A stretch of 64,000 nucleotides of DNA. It comes from CAWCHZ01 sp963795555 (GTDB taxonomy: Bacteria > Actinomycetota > Thermoleophilia > Solirubrobacterales > Solirubrobacteraceae). The DNA lies in NCBI GenBank assembly GCA_963795555.1, contig CAWCHZ010000002.1:1674001-1738000 (forward strand), read 5' to 3'. This document shows positions 8,564-17,848 of the stretch, in pieces. Positions within the stretch are counted from its first letter, which is position 1; the number at the start of each line of letters is the position of its first letter. Below the pieces are notes generated by a model. The model saw only the letters and a program-made list of their open reading frames with translations. It made no database searches and was not told the origin of the DNA. The position numbers were made by a program, and so were the translations under genes.

Positions 8564-9067
8564 TCAGCCGGCCAGATCGCTCGCCAGCAGCTCCATCAGC
8601 AGGTTGTCGTGCCAGCGCTCGCCGCCCGCGTCGCGCTCGTAGCCGCGCATCACCCCCACGGTCCGAAAGCCCGCCTTCTCATAGGCCCTGATCGCGGCCG
8701 CGTTCGCGACCGCCGGGTCGATCGTCACGCGATGGTGGCCGCGCTCCTCGATCAGCTGGCGCACGACACGCCGCAGCGCCGCGCTGCCGATCCCCCGGCC
8801 GTGCAGCGCGGGATCGACGAACAGGTCGATCGTCGCGTGCCGGTAGCGCGGCTCGGGCTCCTCCCAGAACTGGATCAGCCCGACGATCGCGCCGTCCAGC
8901 TCGATCGTCAGGCGCGTCGCCTCGGGCTCATCCCACGGGAAGCCGTCAGCGGGCACATCCCACCAGCGCGCCACCTCGGGCGTGCGGTGGATCCTCAGCA
9001 GCTCCTCCTCGTCGCCGGGGGCAAGCGGGCGCAGATTCAGCTTCGCTGTGTTCGACGGATCGGCCAT
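8564..9067 (-). CDS. GNAT-family N-acetyltransferase
   Basis: A 167-residue single-domain GNAT of the RimJ/RimL or AAC(6')-like type. The acetyl-CoA-binding motif A appears as DPALHGRGIGSAALR at about residues 84-98, and the C-terminal IRAYEKAGFRTVGVMRGYE matches the family's conserved motif B. The substrate could be an aminoglycoside-like molecule, a ribosomal protein or a small amine; sequence alone does not say. ATG 9067 is preceded by CCAGGAC, a modest ribosome-binding site. It is transcribed away from the toxin-antitoxin operon, sharing the 92-base spacer with it. Confidence 0.88.
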   Translation of the reverse strand: MADPSNTAKLNLRPLAPGDEEELLRIHRTPEVARWWDVPADGFPWDEPEATRLTIELDGAIVGLIQFWEEPEPRYRHATIDLFVDPALHGRGIGSAALRRVVRQLIEERGHHRVTIDPAVANAAAIRAYEKAGFRTVGVMRGYERDAGGERWHDNLLMELLASDLAG

Positions 9068-9131
9068 GTCCTGGGTCGCTGCATGATGTGGAGCGACGAG
9101 GCAATCCTACGAGGGGTCGTCAGGGCCTATT

Positions 9132-9160
9132 TGTAGTTGTATGAACTACACTTGACTACA
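9132..9160 (+). promoter_or_regulatory. Operator and leaderless promoter of the toxin-antitoxin operon
   Basis: A perfect inverted repeat TGTAGTT-5 bp-AACTACA (9132-9150) is followed by a further ACTACA half-site at 9155-9160, ten bases on, that runs into the ATG. A -10-like TACACT at 9147-9152 lies inside it, seven bases before ATG 9160, and there is no Shine-Dalgarno sequence. Half-sites one helical turn apart suit autorepression by a ribbon-helix-helix antitoxin. Confidence 0.65.
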
Positions 9161-9594
9161 TGCCCGGCGATACACATCAGAGGCCGTTCTCGATCCGCAT
9201 GAGCGGACGCACGCTCGACCGCCTCGACCTGGGAGCCCGGCGACGTGGCGAGGCCAAGGCCCGCGTCGCCGAACGCCTCATCGACGAGGGCCTGCGCATG
9301 GAGGACCATCCCGGCATCGTCTTTCGGGACGGCCCGACTGGGCGCCGCGCGTCGTTGGCCGCGGGGCCCGACGTCTGGGAGGTCATCGAGACGCTCCAGG
9401 GCACGGGTCTCACCGGCGACAAGGCGGTGGCCGCCACCGCCGAGTGGGGGCAGCTGACGCCGCTCCAGGTCCGGGTCGCCGTGCGCTATTACGCCGAATA
9501 CGGCGAAGAGATCGATCAGCGGATCGAGCTCAATCGCCAGGAGGCCGAGCGCCAGCGCACGGCTTGGGAGCGAGAGCAGGCAGCACTCGGTTGA
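9160..9594 (+). CDS. Putative antitoxin, DUF433-like with N-terminal DNA-binding segment
   Basis: A 144-residue protein. The first about 45 residues (FSIRMSGRTLDRLDLGARR, then AKARVAERLIDEGLRME) look like a ribbon-helix-helix DNA-binding unit. The middle, from HPGIVFRDG through LTPLQVRVAVRYYAEY, resembles DUF433 antitoxins. The C-terminus is a charged helix. Its stop overlaps the start of a PIN-like DUF5615 protein, the classic pairing for this family, so I read it as the antitoxin and autoregulator. Translation probably begins leaderlessly at ATG 9160. The assignment rests on pattern and context, not on a search. Confidence 0.75.
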   Translation: MPGDTHQRPFSIRMSGRTLDRLDLGARRRGEAKARVAERLIDEGLRMEDHPGIVFRDGPTGRRASLAAGPDVWEVIETLQGTGLTGDKAVAATAEWGQLTPLQVRVAVRYYAEYGEEIDQRIELNRQEAERQRTAWEREQAALG

Positions 9595-9950
9595 GGCTCC
9601 TGCTCGACGAGATGTACCCGCCCGCCATCGCCGAGCAGCTTCGCGACCGGGGGCATGACGTCGATGCCGTGACGGCCAGGACAGAGCTGCGCTCGCTGCC
9701 AGACGATGCCGTCTTCGCTGCGGCCCAGCAGGAAGGTCGCGCGATCGTCACCGAGAACATCGGAGACTTCAGCGCGATCGCCGATGCCGCCGACCAGCGG
9801 GGACGCACGCACCATGGCCTGGTCTTCGTGGATCCACGGAGATATCCACGCGGCAACCCGCGCACGGTCGGCCGCATGGTCGGCCAGCTCGATCGGCTGC
9901 TCAACGATCATCGTGATGCCCCGGCGACGAGCAGGCGCTGCTGGCTCTAG
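9591..9950 (+). CDS. Putative toxin, DUF5615 PIN-like nuclease
   Basis: A 119-residue PIN-like protein of the DUF5615 (Mut7-C-related) type, expected to be a ribonuclease toxin. Acidic active-site candidates are Asp and Glu in RLLLDEMYPP, Asp in SLPDDAVF and Asp in TENIGDFSAI, arranged as in PIN folds. The start is TTG 9591, which shares TTGA with the antitoxin stop, so translation is coupled. A longer in-frame reading into the antitoxin gene lacks family similarity. It ends nine bases before tRNA-Glu, encoded on the other strand. Confidence 0.78.
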   Translation: MRLLLDEMYPPAIAEQLRDRGHDVDAVTARTELRSLPDDAVFAAAQQEGRAIVTENIGDFSAIADAADQRGRTHHGLVFVDPRRYPRGNPRTVGRMVGQLDRLLNDHRDAPATSRRCWL

Positions 9951-9959
9951 CAGGATCAG

Positions 9960-10031
9960 TACCCCCAGGGGGAATCGAACCCCCGCTACAGGCGTGAAAG
10001 GCCTGCGTGCTGACCGCTACACCATGGGGGC
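9960..10031 (-). tRNA. tRNA-Glu (UUC)
   Basis: Minus-strand cloverleaf: acceptor GCCCCCA, anticodon stem CAGGC/GCCTG around the loop CTTTCAC (anticodon TTC), and T-arm GGGGGTTCGATTCCCCC. The first acceptor pair is a G-U wobble. CCA is not encoded. Confidence 0.95.
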
Positions 10032-10148
10032 AGCGCCAGGGCCATTGTATGGGCCCCCACGCCAGCCGAGGCGCCGCCCAGGGCGCCGGCTGCTGATTGG
10101 GCGCCGTGCTGCCAGATCGCCCTCGCCGCCCGCTAACGTGCGCGGAGA

Positions 10149-10221
10149 GGGTCGCTAGCTCAACTGGCAGAGCAAGGGGCTTTTAACCCCGAGGTTCTGG
10201 GTTCGAGTCCCAGGCGACCCA
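10149..10221 (+). tRNA. tRNA-Lys (UUU)
   Basis: Acceptor GGGTCGC pairs with GCGACCC; the anticodon stem GGGG/CCCC encloses CTTTTAA (anticodon TTT); the T-arm holds GGTTCGAGTCC. CCA is not encoded. Partial copies of its 3' end follow it. Confidence 0.95.
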
Positions 10222-10290
10222 TCCAAGCGCGCCGGGCGACCGATCCGAACCGTCCCGGCGACCCATCGAACCCACGCCAGCCGACCATCC
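10213..10290 (+). repeat. Decayed repeats of the tRNA-Lys 3' end
   Basis: The tRNA's terminal GGCGACCCATC (10213) recurs in altered form at about 10235 (GGCGACCGATC), 10258 (GGCGACCCATC) and 10278 (GCCGACCATCC), a spacing of 20-23 bases. These fill the gap before the GtrA gene. Confidence 0.6.
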
Positions 10291-10294
10291 GAGT

Positions 10295-10730
10295 ATGCGA
10301 ACGATCGAGTCCGCGACGGCCAGGCCAGCCGCGCTGCTGACCCACCCGGTCCTCCGTCAGCTGGTCAAGTTCGCGCTCGTCGGCGTGGCGAACACGGGCA
10401 TCACGTTGGCCGTCTATGCGCTGCTGGTCTGGATCGGCGTCTGGTACATCGCGGCCTCCGCGCTGGCCTTCGCGCTCGGCGCCGTCAACAGCTACTCGCT
10501 CAACCGCATCTGGACCTTCCGCGCCGGCGCGTTCGAGCGCCTGGCGTTCGCCCGCTACGTCGTCGTGCAGCTGATCGCGCTGGGGCTCGACACCGGCCTG
10601 CTCTACCTGCTCGTCCACACCGCGCGGGTCGATCGCATCCTCGCCCAGGCGCTCGTGCTGCCGGTCGTCTCGCTGACGACATTCGTGCTCGCGCGCCAGT
10701 GGGCGTTCGGACTGCCGGCCGGCGACGCTG

Positions 10731-10759
<29 letters not shown>
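10295..10759 (+). CDS. GtrA-family membrane protein
   Basis: A 154-residue protein with four predicted membrane helices, typical of GtrA, a family implicated in moving or handling polyprenyl-linked sugars for cell-surface polysaccharide. The family start pattern QLVKFALVGVANTGIT and the motif NSYSLNRIWTFR between helices 2 and 3 are clear. ATG 10295 has no obvious Shine-Dalgarno sequence. The gene follows tRNA-Lys and converges on purH, overlapping its 3' end by 29 bases. No glycosyltransferase partner is adjacent, so its sugar lipid is unknown. Confidence 0.9.
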
Positions 10760-12296
<1,537 letters not shown>

Positions 12297-12328
12297 CGCG
12301 CGCGCGGCGCTGTCTGCCTGGGACGCGC

Positions 12329-12376
12329 TCAGCGCGGGCCTCGCGGAGATCGCCGCGGCCGGTGGGGGGCGTGCAT
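12329..12376 (-). CDS. Possible leader peptide upstream of purH
   Basis: A 15-codon frame reading MHAPHRPRRSPRGPR starts at ATG 12376, six bases after a TATGCT -10-like element (12388-12383), the spacing seen at other apparently leaderless genes here. It ends 32 bases before the purH GTG. Arg/Pro-rich composition is expected by chance in such GC-rich DNA, so this could be accidental. Confidence 0.3.
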   Translation of the reverse strand: MHAPHRPRRSPRGPR

Positions 12377-12498
12377 GGATCGAGCATAAGCAAACGCGAG
12401 GACCCGTGCGCGCGCCGGTCAGCGATTCGCCCAAAATCGATCATTCGCCGCCCGCTGCTCGGCAAGCGGCTCCGCCGGACAGCGACCCGCCGCGCGCC

Positions 12499-13140
12499 TC
12501 AGCCGATCAGCACGCGGCGCGGATCGCGCAGGTCGCGGCTGATCGCGCCGCGGGCGAACAGCTCGATCGCGCGCGGCAGCAGCTCGTGCTCGAGCGGCCG
12601 CAGCGCCGCGAGCACCGTCTCGGCGTCGCGCGCGTCGGGCAGCTCGATCGCGCGCTGGAGGATCACCGGCCCGCTGTCAACGCCGGCATCCACCAGGTGG
12701 ACGGTGACACCGAAGACACGCACCCCGTAGGCGATCGCCTGCTCGATCGCGTGCAGGCCGGGGAAGGCCGGCAGCAGCGAGGGGTGGACGTTGATGACGC
12801 GGTCGGGGAAGCGCTCCAGGAACGCCGCTGACAGCAATCGCATGTAGCCTGCAAGCACGACCAGCTCGACGTCGGCCGCCACGAGCCAGTCGGCCATCGC
12901 GCGGTCGCGCTGGAGCCGATCGGGGTACTCGACGTCGGCGAAGACGGCGGTTGGGACACCGGCGCCACGGGCGCGAGCGAGCGCCGGCGCGTCGGCGACG
13001 TCGGAGGCCACGGCGGCGACGTCGACCAGCTCGCCGTGGAGGGCGTCGAGAATCGCCTGGAGGTTGGTGCCGGCGCCGGAGGCAAGCACGCCGACGCGCA
13101 GCCGCGGGCCGGTCGCGCTGGGGGTCACCGCGGCCCGCAC
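12499..13140 (-). CDS. purN: Phosphoribosylglycinamide formyltransferase
   Basis: Transfers a formyl group from 10-formyl-tetrahydrofolate to GAR. The 213-residue protein has the N-terminal nucleotide loop LASGAGTNLQAILDA, the catalytic region GYMRLLSAAFLERFPDRVINVHPSLLPAFPG with the active-site Asn and His, and the later VDAGVDSGPVI motif with the catalytic Asp. The GTG start at 13140 is the first plausible one; a second GTG four codons on is equally possible. It lies 41 bases after purF on the same strand and 202 bases before purH. Confidence 0.95.
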   Translation of the reverse strand: MRAAVTPSATGPRLRVGVLASGAGTNLQAILDALHGELVDVAAVASDVADAPALARARGAGVPTAVFADVEYPDRLQRDRAMADWLVAADVELVVLAGYMRLLSAAFLERFPDRVINVHPSLLPAFPGLHAIEQAIAYGVRVFGVTVHLVDAGVDSGPVILQRAIELPDARDAETVLAALRPLEHELLPRAIELFARGAISRDLRDPRRVLIG

Positions 13141-13181
13141 CAGCTCGGGCTCGCCGTCATCTCGGCCGGCACGAGACCGCG

Positions 13182-14615
13182 CTACGCCCGCACGAGCGGA
13201 AGCTCGGGCTCCAACGCGTACTTGCCGTTGGCGTGCTCAGTGCGGGCGAGCGGGTACTCGCCGCTGAAGCAGGCATCGCAGTGGGTCGCGCGCTCGCCGC
13301 TGATCGCCTCGTAGACGCCACCCAACGACAGGTAGGCGAGCGAGTCGACGCCGAGCTCGCGCGCGACCTCCTGCTCGCTGCGGCCGTGGGCGATCATCTC
13401 GCTGCGCGTGGACATGTCGATCCCGTAATGGCAGGGGTGGCGGATCGGCGGCGCCGATACGCGCATGTGGATCTCGGCCGCACCGGCGTCGCGCAGCATT
13501 TCGACGATCTGGCGGGTGGTGTTGCCGCGCACGATCGAGTCGTCGACGACGACCAGGCGCTTGCCCGCGACGATCTCCGGCAGCGGGTTGAACTTCAGGC
13601 GCAGCCCGTGCTTGCGTAGCTCCTGGCCGGGCTGGATGAACGTCCGCGCGACGTAGCGGTTCTTGACGAAGCCGTCGTCCTGAGGCAGTCCGCTGGCGCG
13701 CGCGAAGCCGCGGGCCGCGGCGTTGCCCGAGTCGGGCACGGCGATCACGAGGTCGGCGTCGACCGGCGCCTCGCGCCAGAGGATCTCGCCCATCCGGCCG
13801 CGTGCGGCCTGCAGCACGGTGGGGCCCATGTGCGAGTCCGGGCGTGCGAAGTAGATGTACTCGAACACGCACAGCGCGCGACGCTCCCCCGCGACGACCA
13901 TCCGCGTGCGGATGCCGAGCTCGTCGAGCGAGACCAGCTCGCCCGGCTGGACCTCGCGCAGCAGCCGGGCGCCGATGATGTCCAGCGCGCAGGACTCCGA
14001 TGCGACACAGTAGCGGTCGCCGAGCTGTCCGAGGCACAGCGGACGGACGCCGTGGGGGTCGCGGAAGGCGACGATCGCGTCCGACGTCATCACGACGGTG
14101 GAGAACGCACCGCGCAGGCGCGGCATGACGTCGGCGACCGCGTCCTCGATGCGCTCCGCCTCGTGCGTGGACAGCAGCGCGGCGATGATCTCGGAGTCCG
14201 AGGTCGAGCGGAACGCGACGCCACGCTCGCGCAGCTCGGCGTGCAGCTCGACGGCGTTGATCAAGTTGCCGTTGTGGGCGAGCGCGAGCTCGCGGCGATC
14301 GGAGCGGTAGATCGGCTGGGCGTTCTCCCAGGCGCTCGACCCCGTCGTCGAGTAGCGCACATGACCGAGCGCCATCTCGCCGGTCAGCGCGCGCAGCTTC
14401 TGCTCGTCGAAGACCTGGCTGACGAGCCCCAGCTCGCGCAGCGTCATGATGTGGCCGTCGAGCGCAGTCGCGATCCCCGCGGACTCCTGGCCGCGATGCT
14501 GGAGGGCGTACAGCGCGAAGTAGGTCAGGCGCGAGACGTCGTGATCAGGCGCATAGATGCCGAACACGCCGCACTCGTCGCGCGGTCCGTCGCGCTGGTC
14601 GAGGTCCTGCTTCAT
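13182..14615 (-). CDS. purF: Amidophosphoribosyltransferase
   Basis: Commits PRPP and glutamine to purine synthesis. The 477-residue protein starts with a short propeptide; Cys14 in RDECGVFGIY should become the N-terminal catalytic nucleophile after processing. The PRPP-binding motif is VVVDDSIVRGNTT. The C-terminal THCDACFSGEYPL carries the paired cysteines of the Bacillus-type [4Fe-4S] enzyme, so this is probably the iron-sulfur form. ATG 14615 has only a weak ribosome-binding site. It follows purL on the same strand after a spacer filled by tandem repeats, and purN follows it. Confidence 0.96.
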   Translation of the reverse strand: MKQDLDQRDGPRDECGVFGIYAPDHDVSRLTYFALYALQHRGQESAGIATALDGHIMTLRELGLVSQVFDEQKLRALTGEMALGHVRYSTTGSSAWENAQPIYRSDRRELALAHNGNLINAVELHAELRERGVAFRSTSDSEIIAALLSTHEAERIEDAVADVMPRLRGAFSTVVMTSDAIVAFRDPHGVRPLCLGQLGDRYCVASESCALDIIGARLLREVQPGELVSLDELGIRTRMVVAGERRALCVFEYIYFARPDSHMGPTVLQAARGRMGEILWREAPVDADLVIAVPDSGNAAARGFARASGLPQDDGFVKNRYVARTFIQPGQELRKHGLRLKFNPLPEIVAGKRLVVVDDSIVRGNTTRQIVEMLRDAGAAEIHMRVSAPPIRHPCHYGIDMSTRSEMIAHGRSEQEVARELGVDSLAYLSLGGVYEAISGERATHCDACFSGEYPLARTEHANGKYALEPELPLVRA

Positions 14616-14674
14616 TGGAGACCAAGGGGTGGTTTTGAGGACCGGACCAAGAAGGCTGCCGAGGGCGCAAGGGT

Positions 14675-14738
14675 AGCAGCGCCTCAGGGCAGCAGCGCCT
14701 CAGGGCGACCGCGTGTCACGGCGACCGCGCCTCAGGGC
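14675..14738 (-). repeat. 16-bp tandem repeat (four units) carrying the purL stop codon
   Basis: Units lie at 14675-14690 and 14691-14706 (identical, AGCAGCGCCTCAGGGC), 14707-14722 (about 10/16) and 14723-14738 (13/16). The last unit contains the real purL stop; the two identical units also carry TCA, the complement of TGA, at the same position. The array fills most of the purL-purF gap. Confidence 0.8.
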
Positions 14739-16921
14739 AGCAGCGCGCGCAGCGGCTGCTCGTGGGCACGGCGCAGCTCGGCGAGCGACAGCTTCACCGC
14801 GCAGCCGTCCAGGTCGATGCGCAACTCCTCGCCGCCGACCTCCCCAACGACCACGAGCGGCGCATCGAGCGCCTCCAGCGCGGCGCGGGGCCCCGAGACG
14901 ACGAAGCCGCCGGGCCCCTCGCCGAAGAGCGTCACCGCCGGGTCGGGCAGCGGCTGATCCCAGTGTACGACGGCGCCGACGTCGCCGGCCAGGCAGCACT
15001 CCGCCAGCGCGACCGCAAGCCCGCCCTCGGCGATGTCGTGGGCGCTGGTCAGCGCGCCGGCGCGGACGGCGTCGCGCACCGCTCGGTGCGCGACGCGCAG
15101 CGCCGCCGGGTCGACCGCCGGCAGCTCGCCGCTGGGCGCCTCACCGCGCAGCTTCGCCAGCTCCGAGCCGGCCAGGGAGGGCTCGAACGCCCCCACCAGC
15201 CCGATCGCGTCGGGGCGCTCGCGCGCCGCGAAGGCGATCCTGCCGGCGCGCTGCACGTCGGGCAGCTCGCCGACCATGCCGACGACCGGCGTCGGCAGGA
15301 TCGGGCCGCCCGGATGCTCGTTGTAGAGCGAGACGTTGCCGCCGACGATCGGGACCTCGAGCGCCCGGCAGGCATCCGCCAGCCCATCAACCGCCCGCTC
15401 GAGCTGCCAGGCGACGTGCGGCTTCTCGGGGTTGCCGAAGTTCAGGCAGTTGGTCAGCCCGAGCGGCTCGGCGCCGACGCAGGCGAGGTTGGCGGCGCAC
15501 TCGTAGACCGCCTCCGCGGCGCCGCGATGGGGATCGCACGCTACGCGTCGCCCGTTGCCGTCGATCGAGATTGCCAGGCCGCTGCCGTCCTCGAGCGCGA
15601 GCACCGCAGCGTCGGCCTCGGCGGGCCGGCGCACGGTGCGCGACTGCACGAGGCAGTCGTACTGCTCGAAGAGGGCGCGACGCGAGCCGATGTTGGCCGA
15701 GGCGAGCAGCGCCAGCAACGCGGCCTCGGCGTCGGCGTCGCGGCGCAGCACCGGCGGCGCGCCGCCGTAGAGCGGCGCGTCCGGCGGGGCCGGCGTCAGG
15801 TCATACAGCGGGCAGTCGTCCACCAGCGCAGCCACCGGCATGTCGCCGCACGGCTGCTCGCCGCAGAGCACGCGCAGGCGCGGCTGCTCCGTGACGACGC
15901 CGATCGCCGTCGCGCGCACCTCCCAGCGCGCGCAGACCGCCAGCACGTCTGCGACCCGCGCCGGCTCGACGACGCAGAGCATTCGCTCCTGGGACTCCGA
16001 GATCATGACCTCAAAGGGCTCCATGTCGGACTCGCGCAGCGGCACGCGCGCGACGTCGATGTCCAGCCCGACGGCGCCCTTGCTCGCCATCTCGGCCGAG
16101 GCGGAGGTCAGGCCGGCCGCGCCGAGATCCTGCAGCGCGACCAGCAGGCCGGCGTCGAGCAGCTCCAGGCAGCACTCGAGCAGCTTCTTCTCCTCGAAGG
16201 GATCGCCGATCTGCACGCTGGGGCGCTTGGCCGAGTCGCCCTCGTCGAGCTCGGCCGAGGCCAGCACCGACGCGCCGCCGATCCCGTCGCGGCCGGTCAG
16301 CGCGCCGAGCAGGACGAGCGCGTTGCCGACGCCCGCGGCGGCCGAGCGCACCAGGCCCGAGCGGCGCGCGAGCCCGACGCACATCGCGTTGACGAGGCAG
16401 TTCTGCTCGTAGGGCGCCTCGAAGTAGACCTCGCCGCCGACGGTCGGGACGCCGATCGAGTTGCCGTAATGGCCGATCCCGGCGACCACACGATCGAGCA
16501 GATAGCGCGTGCGCGCCGAGCTGGCCTCGCCGAAGCGCAGCGAGTCGAGCACGGCGATCGGCCGCGCGCCGATCGCGAAGATGTCGCGCAGGATCCCGCC
16601 CACCCCGGTCGCGGCGCCCTGGAAGGGCTCGACCGCGCTGGGGTGGTTGTGGGACTCGACCTTGAAGGCGACGGCGAGGTCGTCGCCGACGGCGATCGCG
16701 CCGGCGTTCTCGCCCGGCCCCATCACGACGCGCGGTCCGCTCGTGGGCAGGCGGCGCAGCAGCTTGCGCGAGTGCTTGTAGGCGCAGTGCTCGGACCACA
16801 TCAGCGAGAACATCGCCAGCTCGACCGCGTTGGGCGCGCGTTCCAGCAGCGCGCAGATGCGCTCGTGCTCCGCGTCGGTCAGCCCGAGCGCGCGATGAGC
16901 AGAGACCGCCGTCTCAGCCAC
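14732..16921 (-). CDS. purL: Phosphoribosylformylglycinamidine synthase subunit PurL (small type)
   Basis: The 729-residue synthetase subunit of the three-part PurLSQ FGAM synthase. Clear motifs are MWSEHCAYKHSRKLL near residue 41 (catalytic His), the ATP-binding MGPGENAGAI, KVESHNHPSAVEP and GGILRDIFAIGARP. Length fits the Bacillus-type enzyme rather than the large single-chain form, which agrees with purS and purQ next to it. GTG 16921 overlaps the purQ stop by eight bases, so translation is coupled. Its 3' end appears to have been copied into the following spacer. Confidence 0.96.
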   Translation of the reverse strand: MAETAVSAHRALGLTDAEHERICALLERAPNAVELAMFSLMWSEHCAYKHSRKLLRRLPTSGPRVVMGPGENAGAIAVGDDLAVAFKVESHNHPSAVEPFQGAATGVGGILRDIFAIGARPIAVLDSLRFGEASSARTRYLLDRVVAGIGHYGNSIGVPTVGGEVYFEAPYEQNCLVNAMCVGLARRSGLVRSAAAGVGNALVLLGALTGRDGIGGASVLASAELDEGDSAKRPSVQIGDPFEEKKLLECCLELLDAGLLVALQDLGAAGLTSASAEMASKGAVGLDIDVARVPLRESDMEPFEVMISESQERMLCVVEPARVADVLAVCARWEVRATAIGVVTEQPRLRVLCGEQPCGDMPVAALVDDCPLYDLTPAPPDAPLYGGAPPVLRRDADAEAALLALLASANIGSRRALFEQYDCLVQSRTVRRPAEADAAVLALEDGSGLAISIDGNGRRVACDPHRGAAEAVYECAANLACVGAEPLGLTNCLNFGNPEKPHVAWQLERAVDGLADACRALEVPIVGGNVSLYNEHPGGPILPTPVVGMVGELPDVQRAGRIAFAARERPDAIGLVGAFEPSLAGSELAKLRGEAPSGELPAVDPAALRVAHRAVRDAVRAGALTSAHDIAEGGLAVALAECCLAGDVGAVVHWDQPLPDPAVTLFGEGPGGFVVSGPRAALEALDAPLVVVGEVGGEELRIDLDGCAVKLSLAELRRAHEQPLRALLP

Positions 16922-17606
16922 GGACGGCGGCGGTGAGCGGCTGTGCTGCGAGGTGCTCGGCGAGCGAGCGCAGCAGCGCGAGCCCGTCCGCGGAGCCGCT
17001 CAGCGCATCGACGGCGTGCTCGGGATGGGGCATCAGGCCGACCACGTTGCGCTGCTCGTTGCAGACGCCGGCGATGTCGCGCAGCGAGCCGTTGGGGTTG
17101 TGGCCCGCCCGGTAGCGCAGGACCACCTGGTCGTTGTGCTCGAGCGTGTCGAGGATCGCGGGCGGCGCGTAGTAGCGACCGGTGGTGTGCTTGACGGGGA
17201 TCGACAGCGTGGACCCGGCACTGCAGGCAGATGTGAACGGGGTGCTCGCGCTGACCACCTCGAGCTCGACCTGGCGACAGACGAAGCGCAGCGAGATGTT
17301 GGGCAGCAGAGCCCCCGGCAGCAGGCCCGCCTCGCAGAGCACCTGAAAGCCGTTGCAGATGCCGAGCACCGGGCCTCCGGCAGCGGCAAAGCGCGCCACC
17401 TCCTCCATCACCGCCGAGAAGCGGGCGATCGCGCCGGGGCGCAGGTAGTCGCCGTAGGAGAAGCCGCCCGGCACGATCACCGCGTCGAGGCCACTGAGGT
17501 CGCGATCGCCGTGCCAGAGCAGCACCGCGTCAGCGACCAGCCGCGCCGCCTCCAGCGCGTCGACCTCGTCGCAGGAGCCGGGGAAGCGGATCACGCCAAC
17601 CCTCAT
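16914..17606 (-). CDS. purQ: Phosphoribosylformylglycinamidine synthase glutaminase subunit
   Basis: A 230-residue class I glutaminase that supplies ammonia to PurL. The nucleophile Cys sits in GPVLGICNGFQVLCEAGLLPG, and the catalytic His-Glu pair is in GLMPHPEHAVD near the C-terminus. ATG 17606 was chosen because MRVGVIRFPGS is the family's N-terminus and because it overlaps the purS stop (ATGA). It sits between purS and purL in a tightly coupled run. Confidence 0.96.
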   Translation of the reverse strand: MRVGVIRFPGSCDEVDALEAARLVADAVLLWHGDRDLSGLDAVIVPGGFSYGDYLRPGAIARFSAVMEEVARFAAAGGPVLGICNGFQVLCEAGLLPGALLPNISLRFVCRQVELEVVSASTPFTSACSAGSTLSIPVKHTTGRYYAPPAILDTLEHNDQVVLRYRAGHNPNGSLRDIAGVCNEQRNVVGLMPHPEHAVDALSGSADGLALLRSLAEHLAAQPLTAAVRG

Positions 17607-17848
17607 GGCGCCTCCGGCGCCACAGCGTCGCCCGCGACGATCTCGTAGTCCTCCACCAAGGGGTTGACGAGCAGCTTCTCGCACATCTCCGGCAGCCGCG
17701 CGAGATCGTCGACGTCGAGCTCGATCAGCCGCCCGACGTGCACGTTGCGGGCACCAGCGAAGCCGAGCGCGTCGAGCGCGCGCTCAACCACCTGGCCCTG
17801 CGGATCGAGGATGCCGGCCTTGGGCCGGACCAGCACGCGCGCCCTCAT
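17603..17848 (-). CDS. purS: Phosphoribosylformylglycinamidine synthase subunit PurS
   Basis: An 81-residue PurS that dimerises and bridges PurQ to PurL. The family pattern ARVLVRPKAGILDPQG at the N-terminus and VRVGRLIEL-like VHVGRLIELDVDD in the middle are present, and the C-terminal EKLLVNPLVEDYEI is typical. ATG 17848 overlaps the purC stop, and its own stop overlaps the purQ start, each as ATGA. Confidence 0.95.
   Translation of the reverse strand: MRARVLVRPKAGILDPQGQVVERALDALGFAGARNVHVGRLIELDVDDLARLPEMCEKLLVNPLVEDYEIVAGDAVAPEAP

Noticed and set aside
9117..9145. TCGTCA-17-TATGAA promoter for the antitoxin gene
   Set aside because: TACACT at 9147-9152 fits the local leaderless pattern better (seven bases from the ATG).
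12297..12434. TTG start for purH at 12434
   Set aside because: It adds 46 low-complexity residues not seen in PurH, and no ribosome site precedes it.
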